Assembly: GCA_964448105.1 (NCBI GenBank)
Contig: CAYUVK010000015.1
Location: 1-60,997 of the forward strand
Direction of reading: 5' to 3'
From: CAVQBP01 sp964448105
Lineage (GTDB): Bacteria > Bacteroidota > Ignavibacteria > Ignavibacteriales > Ignavibacteriaceae
Length of the DNA stretch: 60,997 nt
Positions 25,571 to 34,334 of this stretch are shown here, in pieces. The notes below the pieces were generated by a model. It saw only the letters and a program-made list of their open reading frames with translations. It did no database searches and had not been told where the DNA came from. The position numbers were made by a program, and so were the translations under genes. How positions within the stretch are numbered: the stretch's first letter is position 1; every line of letters begins with the position of its first letter.

Positions 25571-25609
25571 AATTCTTTCAATTCGCAATCCGAAATCCGC
25601 AATTCGAAA

Positions 25610-26965
25610 TTATAACAGGTCTTTTATTTCATCGAAATACTTTTGAGAAAGTTCATCTGCCTTCTTTTTATCTTTTGCTTCAACAATACTTCTTATTATC
25701 GGCTCTGTATTTGATTTCCTAAAGTGTACCCAATGATCCGGAAAGTCAATTCGCAATCCATCATCAGTATTTATATTTTCATTTTTATATTTGGCTTTTA
25801 ATGAATCAACTACTTTATCAGGATTTGCATTTCCGAGCTCAATTTTTTTCTTTGCAATAGAATATGAAGGTAATGATCTCTTTAATTCTGCAATTGTTCC
25901 CCCAAATTCCAATAAATGCTGAAGCGTTAAAGCAATTCCGACAAGAGCATCCCTTCCATAATGTAAAGCCGGATAAATAACTCCGCCGCTCCCTTCACCG
26001 CCGATTACAGCACCAACTTCTTTCATCTTTTTTACAACATTAGCTTCACCAACAGGTGATCGATAAACTGTTGAATTATATCCTTTCGCAACATCATCAA
26101 CTGCACGTGTAGTTGACAGATTAACTACTACATTTCCTTCTTCTTTTAATAGAATGAATTTTACACAGCTCGTAATTGTATTCTCCTCGCTGAATGGTTC
26201 ACCTTCATTCGTAATCAAAACCAATCGATCGACATCCGGATCAACAACTACTCCCAGATCTGCTTTTGAATTTTTAACAGCTTTCATTGTTTCGGTTAAA
26301 TTTTCAGGAAGAGGTTCGGGCAGTCTTGGGAAAATACCCGTTTTCTCACAATTCATTTCCACTACTTCACATCCGAATTCTCTTAAAAGATGAGGAATAA
26401 CGTAAACTCCTGCTCCGTTAACACAATCTGCTAATACTTTAAATTTTCTTTTTTTGATTTGTTCTTTATCTACATATTTTAAATTCAATACATCTTTAAC
26501 ATGTTTTTGTAAACCTTCGTTTGATGATGTTAAAGTTCCTAAGCTTTTCCAATCTTTAAATTTATTTTGGTTGGTATTATTTAAAATTTTGAGGAGCTCG
26601 GTATTTTGTTCGGGAGTCATAAACTGCCCGGTATTATTTAATAATTTTAATGCATTCCATTCATTCGGATTATGGCTTGCAGAAATTGCAATACCGCCAT
26701 TTGCATATAAGTTTTTTACTGTATATTGAACTGTGGGAGTCGGACAAATTCCAATATCAATTACATCCAAACCTTTTGCTAAAAGAGTCCCGGTAACAAT
26801 TGACCTAACCATTTCACCGGAAATTCTTGCATCTCTTCCAATGACAACTTTTCCCTTGCCGATAAAATCTGCATATGCCGAACAAAATTTTACAAGCACC
26901 TCCGGATCCAAACCATCTCCGACAATTCCTCTTATCCCGGAGATACTAACCATAAGTGTAGACAT
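25610..26965 (-). CDS. Phosphohexomutase (phosphoglucosamine / phosphomannomutase family)
   Basis: 451 residues of the alpha-D-phosphohexomutase family. The catalytic phosphoserine lies in ISASHNPNEWN (about 95-105), the metal loop in DPDVDRLVL (about 240), the sugar-specificity loop in GEGSGGVIYP (about 315) and the phosphate loop in RKSNTEPIIRSIVEA near the C-terminus. GEGSGG is frequent in phosphoglucosamine mutases, so GlmM-like activity (glucosamine 6- to 1-phosphate) is plausible, but phosphomannomutase activity is possible. GGAGG precedes the start. TAACTTTG on the minus strand (27008-27001) resembles its -7 promoter box. Its stop lies at the edge of the inverted array. Confidence 0.88.
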   Translation of the reverse strand: MSTLMVSISGIRGIVGDGLDPEVLVKFCSAYADFIGKGKVVIGRDARISGEMVRSIVTGTLLAKGLDVIDIGICPTPTVQYTVKNLYANGGIAISASHNPNEWNALKLLNNTGQFMTPEQNTELLKILNNTNQNKFKDWKSLGTLTSSNEGLQKHVKDVLNLKYVDKEQIKKRKFKVLADCVNGAGVYVIPHLLREFGCEVVEMNCEKTGIFPRLPEPLPENLTETMKAVKNSKADLGVVVDPDVDRLVLITNEGEPFSEENTITSCVKFILLKEEGNVVVNLSTTRAVDDVAKGYNSTVYRSPVGEANVVKKMKEVGAVIGGEGSGGVIYPALHYGRDALVGIALTLQHLLEFGGTIAELKRSLPSYSIAKKKIELGNANPDKVVDSLKAKYKNENINTDDGLRIDFPDHWVHFRKSNTEPIIRSIVEAKDKKKADELSQKYFDEIKDLL

Positions 26966-27000
26966 TAATCCTCCCTTAACTGCTTAATTTTATTAAAGTA

Positions 27001-27008
27001 CAAAGTTA
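27001..27008 (-). promoter_or_regulatory. Possible -7 promoter box of the phosphohexomutase
   Basis: On the minus strand the sequence reads TAACTTTG, matching TAnnTTTG, 36 bases from the start codon. No good TTTG is found 19-21 bases further upstream, so support is partial. Confidence 0.35.
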
Positions 27009-27067
27009 TAGATTTTTGAAGAAAGAAGATAAAATTTTTGTGAATCTAAAAAATAATTTCGAAGAAT

Positions 27068-27082
27068 AAAGATGATATCTTT
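27068..27082. promoter_or_regulatory. Operator-like palindrome O1
   Basis: AAAGAT-GAT-ATCTTT, perfect 6-bp arms around 3 bases. The same arms recur at 27099-27113 and, in degenerate form, at 27202-27216. The 26966-27271 space holds no gene that I can see. These three sites lie between the phosphohexomutase and the AAA/ImmA/PIN cassette, whose XRE protein is a natural candidate ligand. Confidence 0.6.
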
Positions 27083-27098
27083 CTGGGGTAACTTATTA

Positions 27099-27113
27099 AA
27101 AGATGCCATCTTT
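27099..27113. promoter_or_regulatory. Operator-like palindrome O2
   Basis: AAAGAT-GCC-ATCTTT. Its centre is 31 bases from that of O1, about three helical turns, so two dimers could bind on the same face. The central GCC extends the complementarity to 7 bp arms. Confidence 0.6.
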
Positions 27114-27201
27114 AGAAATGTTGTTTTATTTTTAATTATTTCTCTTTTCTATAATTGGATTTATTTATAATTTGCTTTAATCCTATAAGAGAATATCACC
27201 G

Positions 27202-27216
27202 AAAGATGATATCAAA
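27202..27216. promoter_or_regulatory. Operator-like site O3 (one degenerate arm)
   Basis: AAAGAT-GAT-ATCAAA: the first 12 bases are identical to those of O1, the last three differ. It lies 55 bases ahead of the AAA ATPase start, where a bound repressor would cover the promoter or leader. Confidence 0.5.
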
Positions 27217-27271
27217 AAATTTATTTGTAAGAATAGTGTTGAGTGGGAGGGAGAAAATGAGGGGGTAAGAA

Positions 27272-29556
27272 ATGATCAAAAAAATAATAACAATAAAGAA
27301 CCTTGGTAAACTTAAAAACTTTTCACCCCCAGGAGATTGTGAGTTTAATAAATCTAATCTTATTTTTGGTGAAAATGCATCCGGAAAAACTACTATAGCC
27401 TCAATATTCCGTTCCATTCAAGATAATAATTCTAAAATATTAATTGGAAGAAAAAGTTTAGGTAGTTCCATTCCAATTGAAATTGAAATTAGATGTGAAT
27501 CTGGAAATAAAAAATTTATAAACAATAAGTGGGATTCTGTTATTCCGGAAATAGAAATATATGATTCAAAATTTATTTCGGATAATGTTTTTTCTGGAAT
27601 TTATGTTGATTTAATTAATAGAAGAAATTTACAGATTTATGCAATAGGTGAAGAAAGTGTAATACTTTCAAAAGAAATTTTTAATTTAGATCATCAGAGC
27701 AGAGAAATACAAAGAGAAAAAGGTGAACTCGAGTCTCAAATAAAAAAGAAATTTTGAGCACATATTCTGTTGATAAGTTTATAAGCTTAATATCTGACGA
27801 AAATATTGATAGAAAAATAAAAGAAAAGTCAGAGTTAATATCTATACTTAGGGAATCGAAAAGAATATTAAACAGGTCGACTCTTAAAAAATTAAGTTAT
27901 CCTACTTTTGAAATATCAGAATTAGGGGAAATTCTAAATCTTTCAATTGATAGCATTTCAAAAGAAGCAGAAAAAAAAGTAAAAGAACATCTTAGTAAAT
28001 ATTTTACACAGGATGCAGAAAATTGGTTAAAAAAAGGTTATGATAATATTGTTGATAATACTTGTCCTTTTTGTGAACAGAAATTGGATGGAATTCAATT
28101 AATTGAACTTTATAAACAATATTTTTCTTTAGAATATAATGATCATAAAAAAAATATTAGTTCTAAAATTGATGAATATTATTTAAAATTTAATGAGCAG
28201 AAATTAAATAATATCTCTGCCTCCAAAGAAATAAATATTGAATTGCTAAATGAATGGAAACAATTAATACCAAATCAATTAGACTTACCAAATATTGATT
28301 ACGACTTTATCAAAAAGAAATTTGATGCTTTATTTGAAAAAATTATTGAACTACTAGACAAAAAAAATAATAACTCTTTAGATATTATTCCAATTCCGAA
28401 TTCATTAACTGAATTAGCAAAAGATTATAAAAATATTTTTAAGAATATTGATGATTATAACATTACGGTTGATAGTATAAATCAAATAATTATGAAAAAG
28501 AAAGAAACCGTAACTGGGGGTGACTTACAGATAGAAGAAAAAAGCATATTAGAATTAAAAGATCAAAAGAGTAGATACAAAGATGAAATTATCGGATTGG
28601 TTAACTCTTATCTTAAAATAAAAAAGCAATACAAAAATCAACCAGAATTAAAAAATACTAAAAAAGAAAAACTTAATGATGTTAATAAAATCTATATTTC
28701 AAAGTATCGGTCTTCCATTAACAAATATTTAGAAAAGTTTAATACTGATTTTAGAATTGTTGATCAAAGGATAGAATATCCTGGTGGTCGTCCAAGTATA
28801 AATTATAAAATTGAAATCGATTCATTTTCAGTTAATCTTGGTAAACAAGATACTCCTGATGATTTTCCTTCATTTAAAAACACTTTAAGTGAAGGGGATA
28901 AATATTCTCTAGCATTTGCTTTCTTTCTGGCAAAACTTGAAAACGATACAAAAACAGAGGAAAAAATAGTTATCATTGATGATCCCGTAAATAGTTTTGA
29001 TGCAAATAGAAGAAATGTAACCTCTAGTATAATTAATAAACTTTCGCAAAAAGTTAAGCAACTAATTATCCTTACTCATGAACCAGCATTTTCAACTAAT
29101 TTAAAAGATATTATGAAATCCAATATTAAATGTTTCAGATTAAATAAAGGAAATGGTAAAATGTTGTTTAAATTATTTAACCCTTTAAAAGAATTTAGAG
29201 GAGATTATTTAAATAAGTATTTTAGTATGGCTGAATATGTTAAAAATGGAAATGGAAATCCATTGCTCATTGCAAAATCAATAAGACCATTGTTGGAGGG
29301 AAATCTGAAATTTAGATTTCCGCATATTTTTGATAAAGAGAATTTTTGGTTAGGAGACATAATAAAAACTTTTAGGGAATGCGATACATATTCAGAACTG
29401 ATATACTTAAAAACAAATTGCTTAGAAGAATTAACAGAAATAAATGATTATGCCAGTAAATTTCATCATGAAAATCCTAATGCTCTTTCAGAAGTTATAA
29501 ACCCAAGAGAATTGAATGGTTTCGTTAAAAGAGCATTAAAATTGTGTAGTATGTAA
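27272..29556 (+). CDS. AAA_13 / RloC-PrrC-like SMC-type ATPase, two frames joined by -1 shift
   Basis: Frame one covers 27272-27757 (161 codons), frame two runs on to 29556. A -1 shift at 27742-27748 joins them into 761 residues. Domains in order: Walker A GENASGKTT (33-41); a coiled coil; a CPFC zinc-hook-like pair (Cys265, Cys268) inside the coiled coil; a second coiled coil; ABC signature LSEGDK; Walker B VIIDDPVNSFD (Asp570-Asp571); switch His in LTHEP; and a helical C-terminal domain with RPLLE (Arg672, Glu676) and FHHE (His732-His733). This is the layout of RloC, a phage-defence anticodon nuclease. The C-terminal residues only partly resemble the nuclease triad. AGGGGG lies before the ATG. 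It precedes an XRE-ImmA/IrrE gene and a PIN toxin. It may be a pseudogene, a sequencing error or a programmed frameshift gene. Confidence 0.8.
27742..27748 (+). promoter_or_regulatory. A AAA AAG slippery heptamer
   Basis: In the frame of the first ORF the codons read ATA AAA AAG, so the heptamer A-AAA-AAG is in the correct phase for a -1 shift, as in E. coli dnaX. The zero frame stops two codons later (TGA 27755-27757); the -1 frame is open for 602 codons. AGGTG at 27721-27725 lies 16 bases upstream, slightly far for a stimulator. Confidence 0.6.
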
Positions 29557-29575
29557 TTTATTATAAATTTTGTAT

Positions 29576-30724
29576 ATGACGAAAATAATTAGAGCACCAA
29601 TTAACCCGGCAATTTTGGAATGGGCACTTAAAGATTTGAATTTAAGTGTGGAAAGGTTTGCTAAAAAAATAAAGAGCAATGTAAAGCCGGAAAAGGTTAC
29701 TGAATGGATCTTAGGTACTTCACAGCCAACATACAAACAGCTGGAAGATATTGCTTATAAAATATTAAAGCTTCCTCTTGCAGCTTTCTTTTTAGCGGAA
29801 CCACCGGAGAACCTAACAATAAAAAGAAAATTTAGGATTCTCCCTGAATACCGTCTTAATCTAACAAGTTATAAAACAAGAATCGCAATTAAGCAGGCAG
29901 ATTTTTATAAATCAGCTTTATATGAATTGTTTAGAAGCAATCCCTCACTAGAACCAATCTTTAGGACAATAAGATTATCTGTAAATCAAAATCCGTCTGA
30001 GGCTATTCGGCAATTGCGTAATGATTTCGGGATAAATATAGAGCTTCAAAAGAAATTCCGGAACGGATACGAAGCATTCAACTATTACAGGGAGACTTTA
30101 GAAATAAAAGGAATTTATCTCTTTCAATTGCAGCTTGAAGGCGACAGAGGTTTTTGCCTGCTGGATGATGAATTTCCAATAATTGTTGTAAACAGCAGCG
30201 ATTCAATTAATTCAAAAATCTTTACTTTGTTTCATGAGTTAGTACATATACTTACCGAATCAGATGATATATATAAAGAGTTTGAACCATCACCATATCT
30301 TGAAAGCAGCATTGAAATATTCTGCAACCGTACTGCTTCAGAAATACTTGTTCCATTAACTGAATTAGCTGAAAGATACGGAAGCAGCTTTATGTATTGG
30401 GATGAAGACCAAATTTCAACTATTGCTAAAGAATATACCGTAAGTAAAGAAGTAATATTATTAAAAATTATTTCTATGGGATTGGCTAATCAATCAGATT
30501 ACAGAAGACTAAAAGAAAAGTGGGATGAAGAATATAAGGAGAGCAAAAAAAGGAGAGAAGGGGGGAGCTACTATGTTAATAAAATTAGTGCACTTGGCAG
30601 GCAGTATATCAATACTGTTATAGATTCATACAAACAAGGAACAATTAATGATGTTCAGGTTTCAAATTATCTCGGTATGAAATTTACTAACCTTTCGAAG
30701 ATTGAAGCAGAGGTATATGCTTAA
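29576..30724 (+). CDS. XRE family regulator with ImmA/IrrE metallopeptidase domain
   Basis: 382 residues from the ATG at 29576 (a TTG two codons earlier is possible). The N-terminal region (about 8-70) is a helix-turn-helix of the XRE type, followed by a linker FFLAEPPE and the ImmA/IrrE domain with zinc motif FHELVH (about 222) and a third acidic ligand in EIFCNRTASEILVP. Such fusions cleave or bind repressors and act as antitoxins. It starts 19 bases after the ATPase stop and overlaps the DUF4411 gene by one base, the usual order for this toxin-antitoxin pair. It may bind the AAAGAT-N3-ATCTTT sites. Confidence 0.9.
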   Translation: MTKIIRAPINPAILEWALKDLNLSVERFAKKIKSNVKPEKVTEWILGTSQPTYKQLEDIAYKILKLPLAAFFLAEPPENLTIKRKFRILPEYRLNLTSYKTRIAIKQADFYKSALYELFRSNPSLEPIFRTIRLSVNQNPSEAIRQLRNDFGINIELQKKFRNGYEAFNYYRETLEIKGIYLFQLQLEGDRGFCLLDDEFPIIVVNSSDSINSKIFTLFHELVHILTESDDIYKEFEPSPYLESSIEIFCNRTASEILVPLTELAERYGSSFMYWDEDQISTIAKEYTVSKEVILLKIISMGLANQSDYRRLKEKWDEEYKESKKRREGGSYYVNKISALGRQYINTVIDSYKQGTINDVQVSNYLGMKFTNLSKIEAEVYA

Positions 30725-31182
30725 TGAAATATGTCTTTGACTCCGGTCCATTCATTGACTGCAGATATTATTACCCAAATATTTTCAAATCTTATTGGAA
30801 TAAATTAAATCAACTTACAGACAGCAGAGATATAATTTCAGTTAGAGAAGTTTATAATGAAATACTTAAAGGGAGCGATATAATTTCCGAATGGGCTAAT
30901 AAAAATGCTGAAATTTTTGAAAGACCATCAATTGAAGAGTTTGAGATTATTAAGGATATAATGTCGAGACATAAAGAATTTATAAGACTGCTTAATTTTT
31001 CCGGTGGGACTCCCGTTGCTGATCCTTTTGTAATTGCCAAAGCTAAAGTTAATAGTTTAATAGTTGTTACTCAGGAAGTATTCAGAGAAAATGCTCATAA
31101 AATACCTAACATTTGTATCGAACATAATGAAGAATATATGACACTTGAAGAATTCATGGTGAATGAAGGTTGGGAATTTTAA
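30724..31182 (+). CDS. DUF4411 family PIN-type toxin
   Basis: 152 residues. PIN-fold acidic residues are visible: Asp6 in FDSGPFID, Glu43 in VYNEIL and Asp100 in ADPFVIAKA, with VVTQE near residue 120. DUF4411 proteins are PIN-like putative ribonucleases encoded after ImmA/IrrE-type antitoxins. Coupled to the upstream gene through TAATG. The target RNA is unknown. Confidence 0.87.
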   Translation: MKYVFDSGPFIDCRYYYPNIFKSYWNKLNQLTDSRDIISVREVYNEILKGSDIISEWANKNAEIFERPSIEEFEIIKDIMSRHKEFIRLLNFSGGTPVADPFVIAKAKVNSLIVVTQEVFRENAHKIPNICIEHNEEYMTLEEFMVNEGWEF

Positions 31183-31240
31183 CCAAAACTTTCTATTAAA
31201 TATTCCAATCTATCTTTACTAATCAAAAATTTTACTAACA

Positions 31241-31948
31241 ATGAAAAGAAAAATCAAAACGATCAACAAAAAATTAATAGAAAGATTTGGCTTACCTGAA
31301 AGGAATAAAAAAAATCCTGACCCCGTTGATATGTTAATTGCGACAATCCTTTCTCAAAATACAAATGATAAAAATTCATACCGCGCATTTAAAAACTTAA
31401 AAGAAAAATTTAACAGCTGGGAAGAAACTGCAGAACAGCCAAGAACAAAAATAGAAAAATTGGTTAAAATTGCCGGACTCGGAAAACAGAAATCAACTGC
31501 AATAAAAAAATTTTTATCTTCAATAAAGAAAGAAAAAGGAAAAGTATCTCTAAATTATTTAAAAGATTTTTCAAATGATGAAATACTCTCCGCGCTGACA
31601 AAATATGACGGAGTAGGAATTAAAACAGCAAGCTGTGTACTGTTGTTTTCTTTGAAAAGAAATATTTGTCCGGTTGATACTCATGTTCACAGAACATTAA
31701 ATAGAATCGGCTTGGTAGATACAAAAACTCCCTATAAGACTTTTCTTGCAATTAAAGATAATATTCCTGAAGGAATCGCTCATCCCTTTCATACAAATTT
31801 AATAAGATTAGGTAGAGAAATTTGTAAACCTGCAAAGCCTAATTGTTTTGTCTGCCCTTTGCTGAAGGTTTGCAAATATGAATATAAAAATCTAAATGTT
31901 GCAATAAAATCTAAAGAAAATAGTTTTATGCTTCTAGATAATGTTTAA
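31241..31948 (+). CDS. nth: Endonuclease III
   Basis: 235 residues, DNA glycosylase/AP lyase for oxidised pyrimidines. The helix-hairpin-helix LTKYDGVGIKTASCVLLF carries the catalytic lysine, and PVDTHVHRT the catalytic aspartate. The [4Fe-4S] cluster motif is complete: C-x6-C-x2-C-x5-C in CKPAKPNCFVCPLLKVC. It lies right after the toxin-antitoxin cassette and marks the return to housekeeping genes. No clear Shine-Dalgarno sequence. Confidence 0.96.
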   Translation: MKRKIKTINKKLIERFGLPERNKKNPDPVDMLIATILSQNTNDKNSYRAFKNLKEKFNSWEETAEQPRTKIEKLVKIAGLGKQKSTAIKKFLSSIKKEKGKVSLNYLKDFSNDEILSALTKYDGVGIKTASCVLLFSLKRNICPVDTHVHRTLNRIGLVDTKTPYKTFLAIKDNIPEGIAHPFHTNLIRLGREICKPAKPNCFVCPLLKVCKYEYKNLNVAIKSKENSFMLLDNV

Positions 31949-31964
31949 TTATGTTTTTAAATTT

Positions 31965-32041
31965 TGTCATTGTATCGAGAAATTCAAGGAGGAGATTTCT
32001 TCCTCACTATTCCCTTAATAAGCTGGTCGGTCGAAATGACA
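31965..32041. repeat. TGTCATTTCGA-type palindromic element, degenerate copy
   Basis: TGTCATT (31965-31971) pairs with AATGACA (32035-32041), TCGA (31975-31978) with TCGA (32031-32034), with GAGAAAT and GATTTCT words inside. The same words form the better preserved element at 37603-37676. A trace of the AAGTTCAAG family (CTTGAACATGAACTTA, 32076-32091) follows, ending eight bases before the next gene. Confidence 0.65.
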
Positions 32042-32098
32042 TTAGTTATTTTTAGCTTATAAATTTTTCTAATACTTGAACATGAACTTACACTAGCT

Positions 32099-32956
32099 AT
32101 GTGGGTAATCTTTGCAATACTTAACCCTGTATTTGATTCGTTAAAAGGCGTATTCAGCAAAAAGGCATCTAAAAGAGTTGACCCGCTTCTTGTTTCATGG
32201 TTTAATAATTTAATACCTTTAATATTATTTTCTCCTTTCCTGTTTTTTATCAATTTAAAATTTAATTATCAATTCTTTGAAGCATTATTTATTTCCGGTA
32301 TAATAAATGTAATTTCAGCAGTATTATATCACAGGGCATTGTTCAAAGGGGATATTTCGATAGTTATTCCGATACTGAGCTTTACGCCGTTGTTTTTGCT
32401 TTTTTTATCACCACTTATAGTAGGAGAGTTCCCGGATCTCTGGGGATTATTTGGAACCATATTAATTGTTTTCGGTTCTTATTTATTAAATATAAATCTT
32501 AAAAGACAGAATATTTTTTTGCCTATAAAATCTTTGATTACGGACAAAGGTACACGCTATATGCTTATCGTCGCCTGCATATGGGCAATCTCCGCTAATT
32601 ATGATAAAAGAGGAATAAATGCATCGTCGATTTATCAGTATATTATTTTTCTCAATCTCTTCGCCACAATAGGGACGACAATATTTGTATTTTCGAAAAG
32701 AAAGATTTCTCTTCAAGCGTTAAAGCTCGAATATAAAAATTTATCTATTGTAGGTCTTTTAACAAGTGCAGGCTACTTTGTTCACATGACTGCAATTACT
32801 TTAACACTTGTTGTTTATGTTGTTTCCTTAAAAAGAACCGGCGGTATGATTTCTGTTTTGCTGGGATATTTTATCTTTAAAGAAAAAAATATTAGACAGC
32901 GGTTTTTAGGTTGTGCAATAATGTTTATCGGAGTTTTATTTATAATCCTATTTTAA
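32099..32956 (+). CDS. EamA/DMT family transporter
   Basis: 285 residues with about ten hydrophobic helices in two repeats (about 1-140 and 150-285), the EamA (drug/metabolite transporter) arrangement. RMLIVACIWAISANYDK-type start of the second repeat and EKNIRQRFLGCAIMFIGVLFI at the end fit the family. Substrate unknown. The start codon has no Shine-Dalgarno sequence and follows directly on intergenic repeat remnants. Confidence 0.88.
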   Translation: MWVIFAILNPVFDSLKGVFSKKASKRVDPLLVSWFNNLIPLILFSPFLFFINLKFNYQFFEALFISGIINVISAVLYHRALFKGDISIVIPILSFTPLFLLFLSPLIVGEFPDLWGLFGTILIVFGSYLLNINLKRQNIFLPIKSLITDKGTRYMLIVACIWAISANYDKRGINASSIYQYIIFLNLFATIGTTIFVFSKRKISLQALKLEYKNLSIVGLLTSAGYFVHMTAITLTLVVYVVSLKRTGGMISVLLGYFIFKEKNIRQRFLGCAIMFIGVLFIILF

Positions 32957-33135
32957 AGGATTTATTCTCAAACCATCAATCTTTTAATCTTTCAATTTTC
33001 AATCTTGTAATCATTTAACCATTTGTGATATAAAAAGTTATAAGATCAGCTTCTCTTTACTCTCAACATAATTTCTTTTAATTTAGGTAAAAATTTTATA
33101 ATAAAAATATTACTAATATACCTGCGGTAGTATAA

Positions 33136-33158
33136 AATTATTTTCAAAAGAAATAATT
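33136..33158 (+). promoter_or_regulatory. Dyad next to the hmgA ribosome-binding site
   Basis: AATTATTT (33136-33143) and AAATAATT (33151-33158) are perfect 8-bp complements around 7 bases, ending two bases before GAGGAG. It may be a weak hairpin in the leader or a site for a regulator of aromatic catabolism. Confidence 0.35.
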
Positions 33159-33170
33159 GAGGAGAATAAA

Positions 33171-34334
33171 ATGCCTTATTATGTAAAAGTAGGAAAAATC
33201 CCTCCTAAAAGACATACAACTTTTTACAAACCGGATGGGAAATCATTATATAGGGAAGAGCTTTTTAGTACAAAAGGTTTTAATGGAGTCTATTCTAATA
33301 AATACCATATATATATGCCCCCGCAAGTTGAGACAATAAAAGAATATACAAAGGATGCTTCTAATGAATGGAATGATGCACCGCTGCAATATTATCATTT
33401 CTTTACTGATGATAAGAAGACAAAAGGTGATTTTCTTACTGCAAGAAATGAATTTTTAAAAAATGAACATTGTATAATTTCAACTGCGTATGTAACCGAG
33501 GATACCGAAATTTTTTACCGCAACAGCTACAAGCATGAAATTGTTTTTGTGCATCATGGAGAAGGGGAGTTTTTATCTGAATACGGAAAACTTCCATTTG
33601 AACCATGGGATTATATTGTAATTCCTAAAGGCACAACCTATCAAATGAAATTTAAAGATTTCAAGAATGTTAAATTATTTATTATTGAATCGGATACTCC
33701 TTTTGAAATACCGAAGCATTTTAGAAATGAGTATGGTCAGTTAAAGGAAGATGCTCCTTATTATGAAAGGGATTTTCGTCCGCCTCAATTTATAGAACCT
33801 GTAGATCAAATCGGGGAATTTAAATTGATACTAAAAGTATCGAATAGAACTTTTGAATATAAACTTCCGCATCATCCGTTTGATGTTGTCGGATGGGACG
33901 GATTTCTATATCCGTATACTTTTAATATTAAAGAGTACGCACCAAAAGTCGGAAAAATTCATTTGCCTCCGCCGATTCATTTATTATTTACAACTGAGCA
34001 TTTTGTAGTCTGCAATTTTGTACCGAGACTTTTCGATTTTCATCCTAATTCAATTCCGGCTCCATATTATCATTCGAATGTAGATAGTGATGAAGTAATC
34101 TATTATGTTTACGGTGACTTTATGTCGAGAACCGGCGTGAAGGAAGGTTCAATAACTTTGCATCCTATGGGAATTCCGCATGGACCTCAGCCGGGTAAAA
34201 CAGAAGCTTCAATTGGAAAAAAAGAAACAGAGGAATATGCTATAATGATTGATACTTTTATACCATTAAGAGTAACGAATAATGTGAGAGAAACAATGGT
34301 TGAAGATTATCATCATTCATGGCTGGAAAAATGA
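33171..34334 (+). CDS. hmgA: Homogentisate 1,2-dioxygenase
   Basis: 387 residues, a cupin-type non-heme Fe(II) ring-cleaving enzyme: homogentisate + O2 to maleylacetoacetate. HHPFDVVGWDGFLYPYTFNI (234-253) is the conserved active-site segment; iron ligands are expected at His301 and Glu308/Asp307 in YYHSNVDSDE and His337 in PHGP. It is shorter than the eukaryotic enzyme (about 445) as usual for this bacterial branch. GAGGAG lies eight bases before the ATG. It starts a run of aromatic-catabolism genes and overlaps the next by four bases. Confidence 0.95.
   Translation: MPYYVKVGKIPPKRHTTFYKPDGKSLYREELFSTKGFNGVYSNKYHIYMPPQVETIKEYTKDASNEWNDAPLQYYHFFTDDKKTKGDFLTARNEFLKNEHCIISTAYVTEDTEIFYRNSYKHEIVFVHHGEGEFLSEYGKLPFEPWDYIVIPKGTTYQMKFKDFKNVKLFIIESDTPFEIPKHFRNEYGQLKEDAPYYERDFRPPQFIEPVDQIGEFKLILKVSNRTFEYKLPHHPFDVVGWDGFLYPYTFNIKEYAPKVGKIHLPPPIHLLFTTEHFVVCNFVPRLFDFHPNSIPAPYYHSNVDSDEVIYYVYGDFMSRTGVKEGSITLHPMGIPHGPQPGKTEASIGKKETEEYAIMIDTFIPLRVTNNVRETMVEDYHHSWLEK

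Larger units (their letters stand above)
24655..25598. repeat. Inverted GGATTTCGGATTGC arrays around one gene
   Basis: GGATTTCGGATTGC at 24655-24668 has an exact 14-nt reverse complement at 25585-25598. Each is part of a longer run of related words (about 24638-24670 and 25579-25609), and a third degenerate run lies at 25394-25428. The interval holds one palindromic element (24706-24782), the gene at 24820-25392 and the assembly gap. The arrangement parallels that of the S23 element at 14711-15169. Confidence 0.65.

Noticed and set aside
25425..25646. Small protein running across the N gap
   Set aside because: It is an artefact of translating N; flanking sequence is repeat.
27257..27268. Mini-ORF ATG-AGG-GGG-TAA ahead of the AAA ATPase
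   Set aside because: It coincides with the ribosome-binding site of the real start; three codons are not evidence for a leader peptide.
27774..27789. Hairpin (6-bp stem, TATA loop) downstream of the slippery heptamer as frameshift stimulator
   Set aside because: It begins 25 bases after the heptamer and has one GU and mostly AU pairs; stimulators usually lie 5-9 bases away and are stable.
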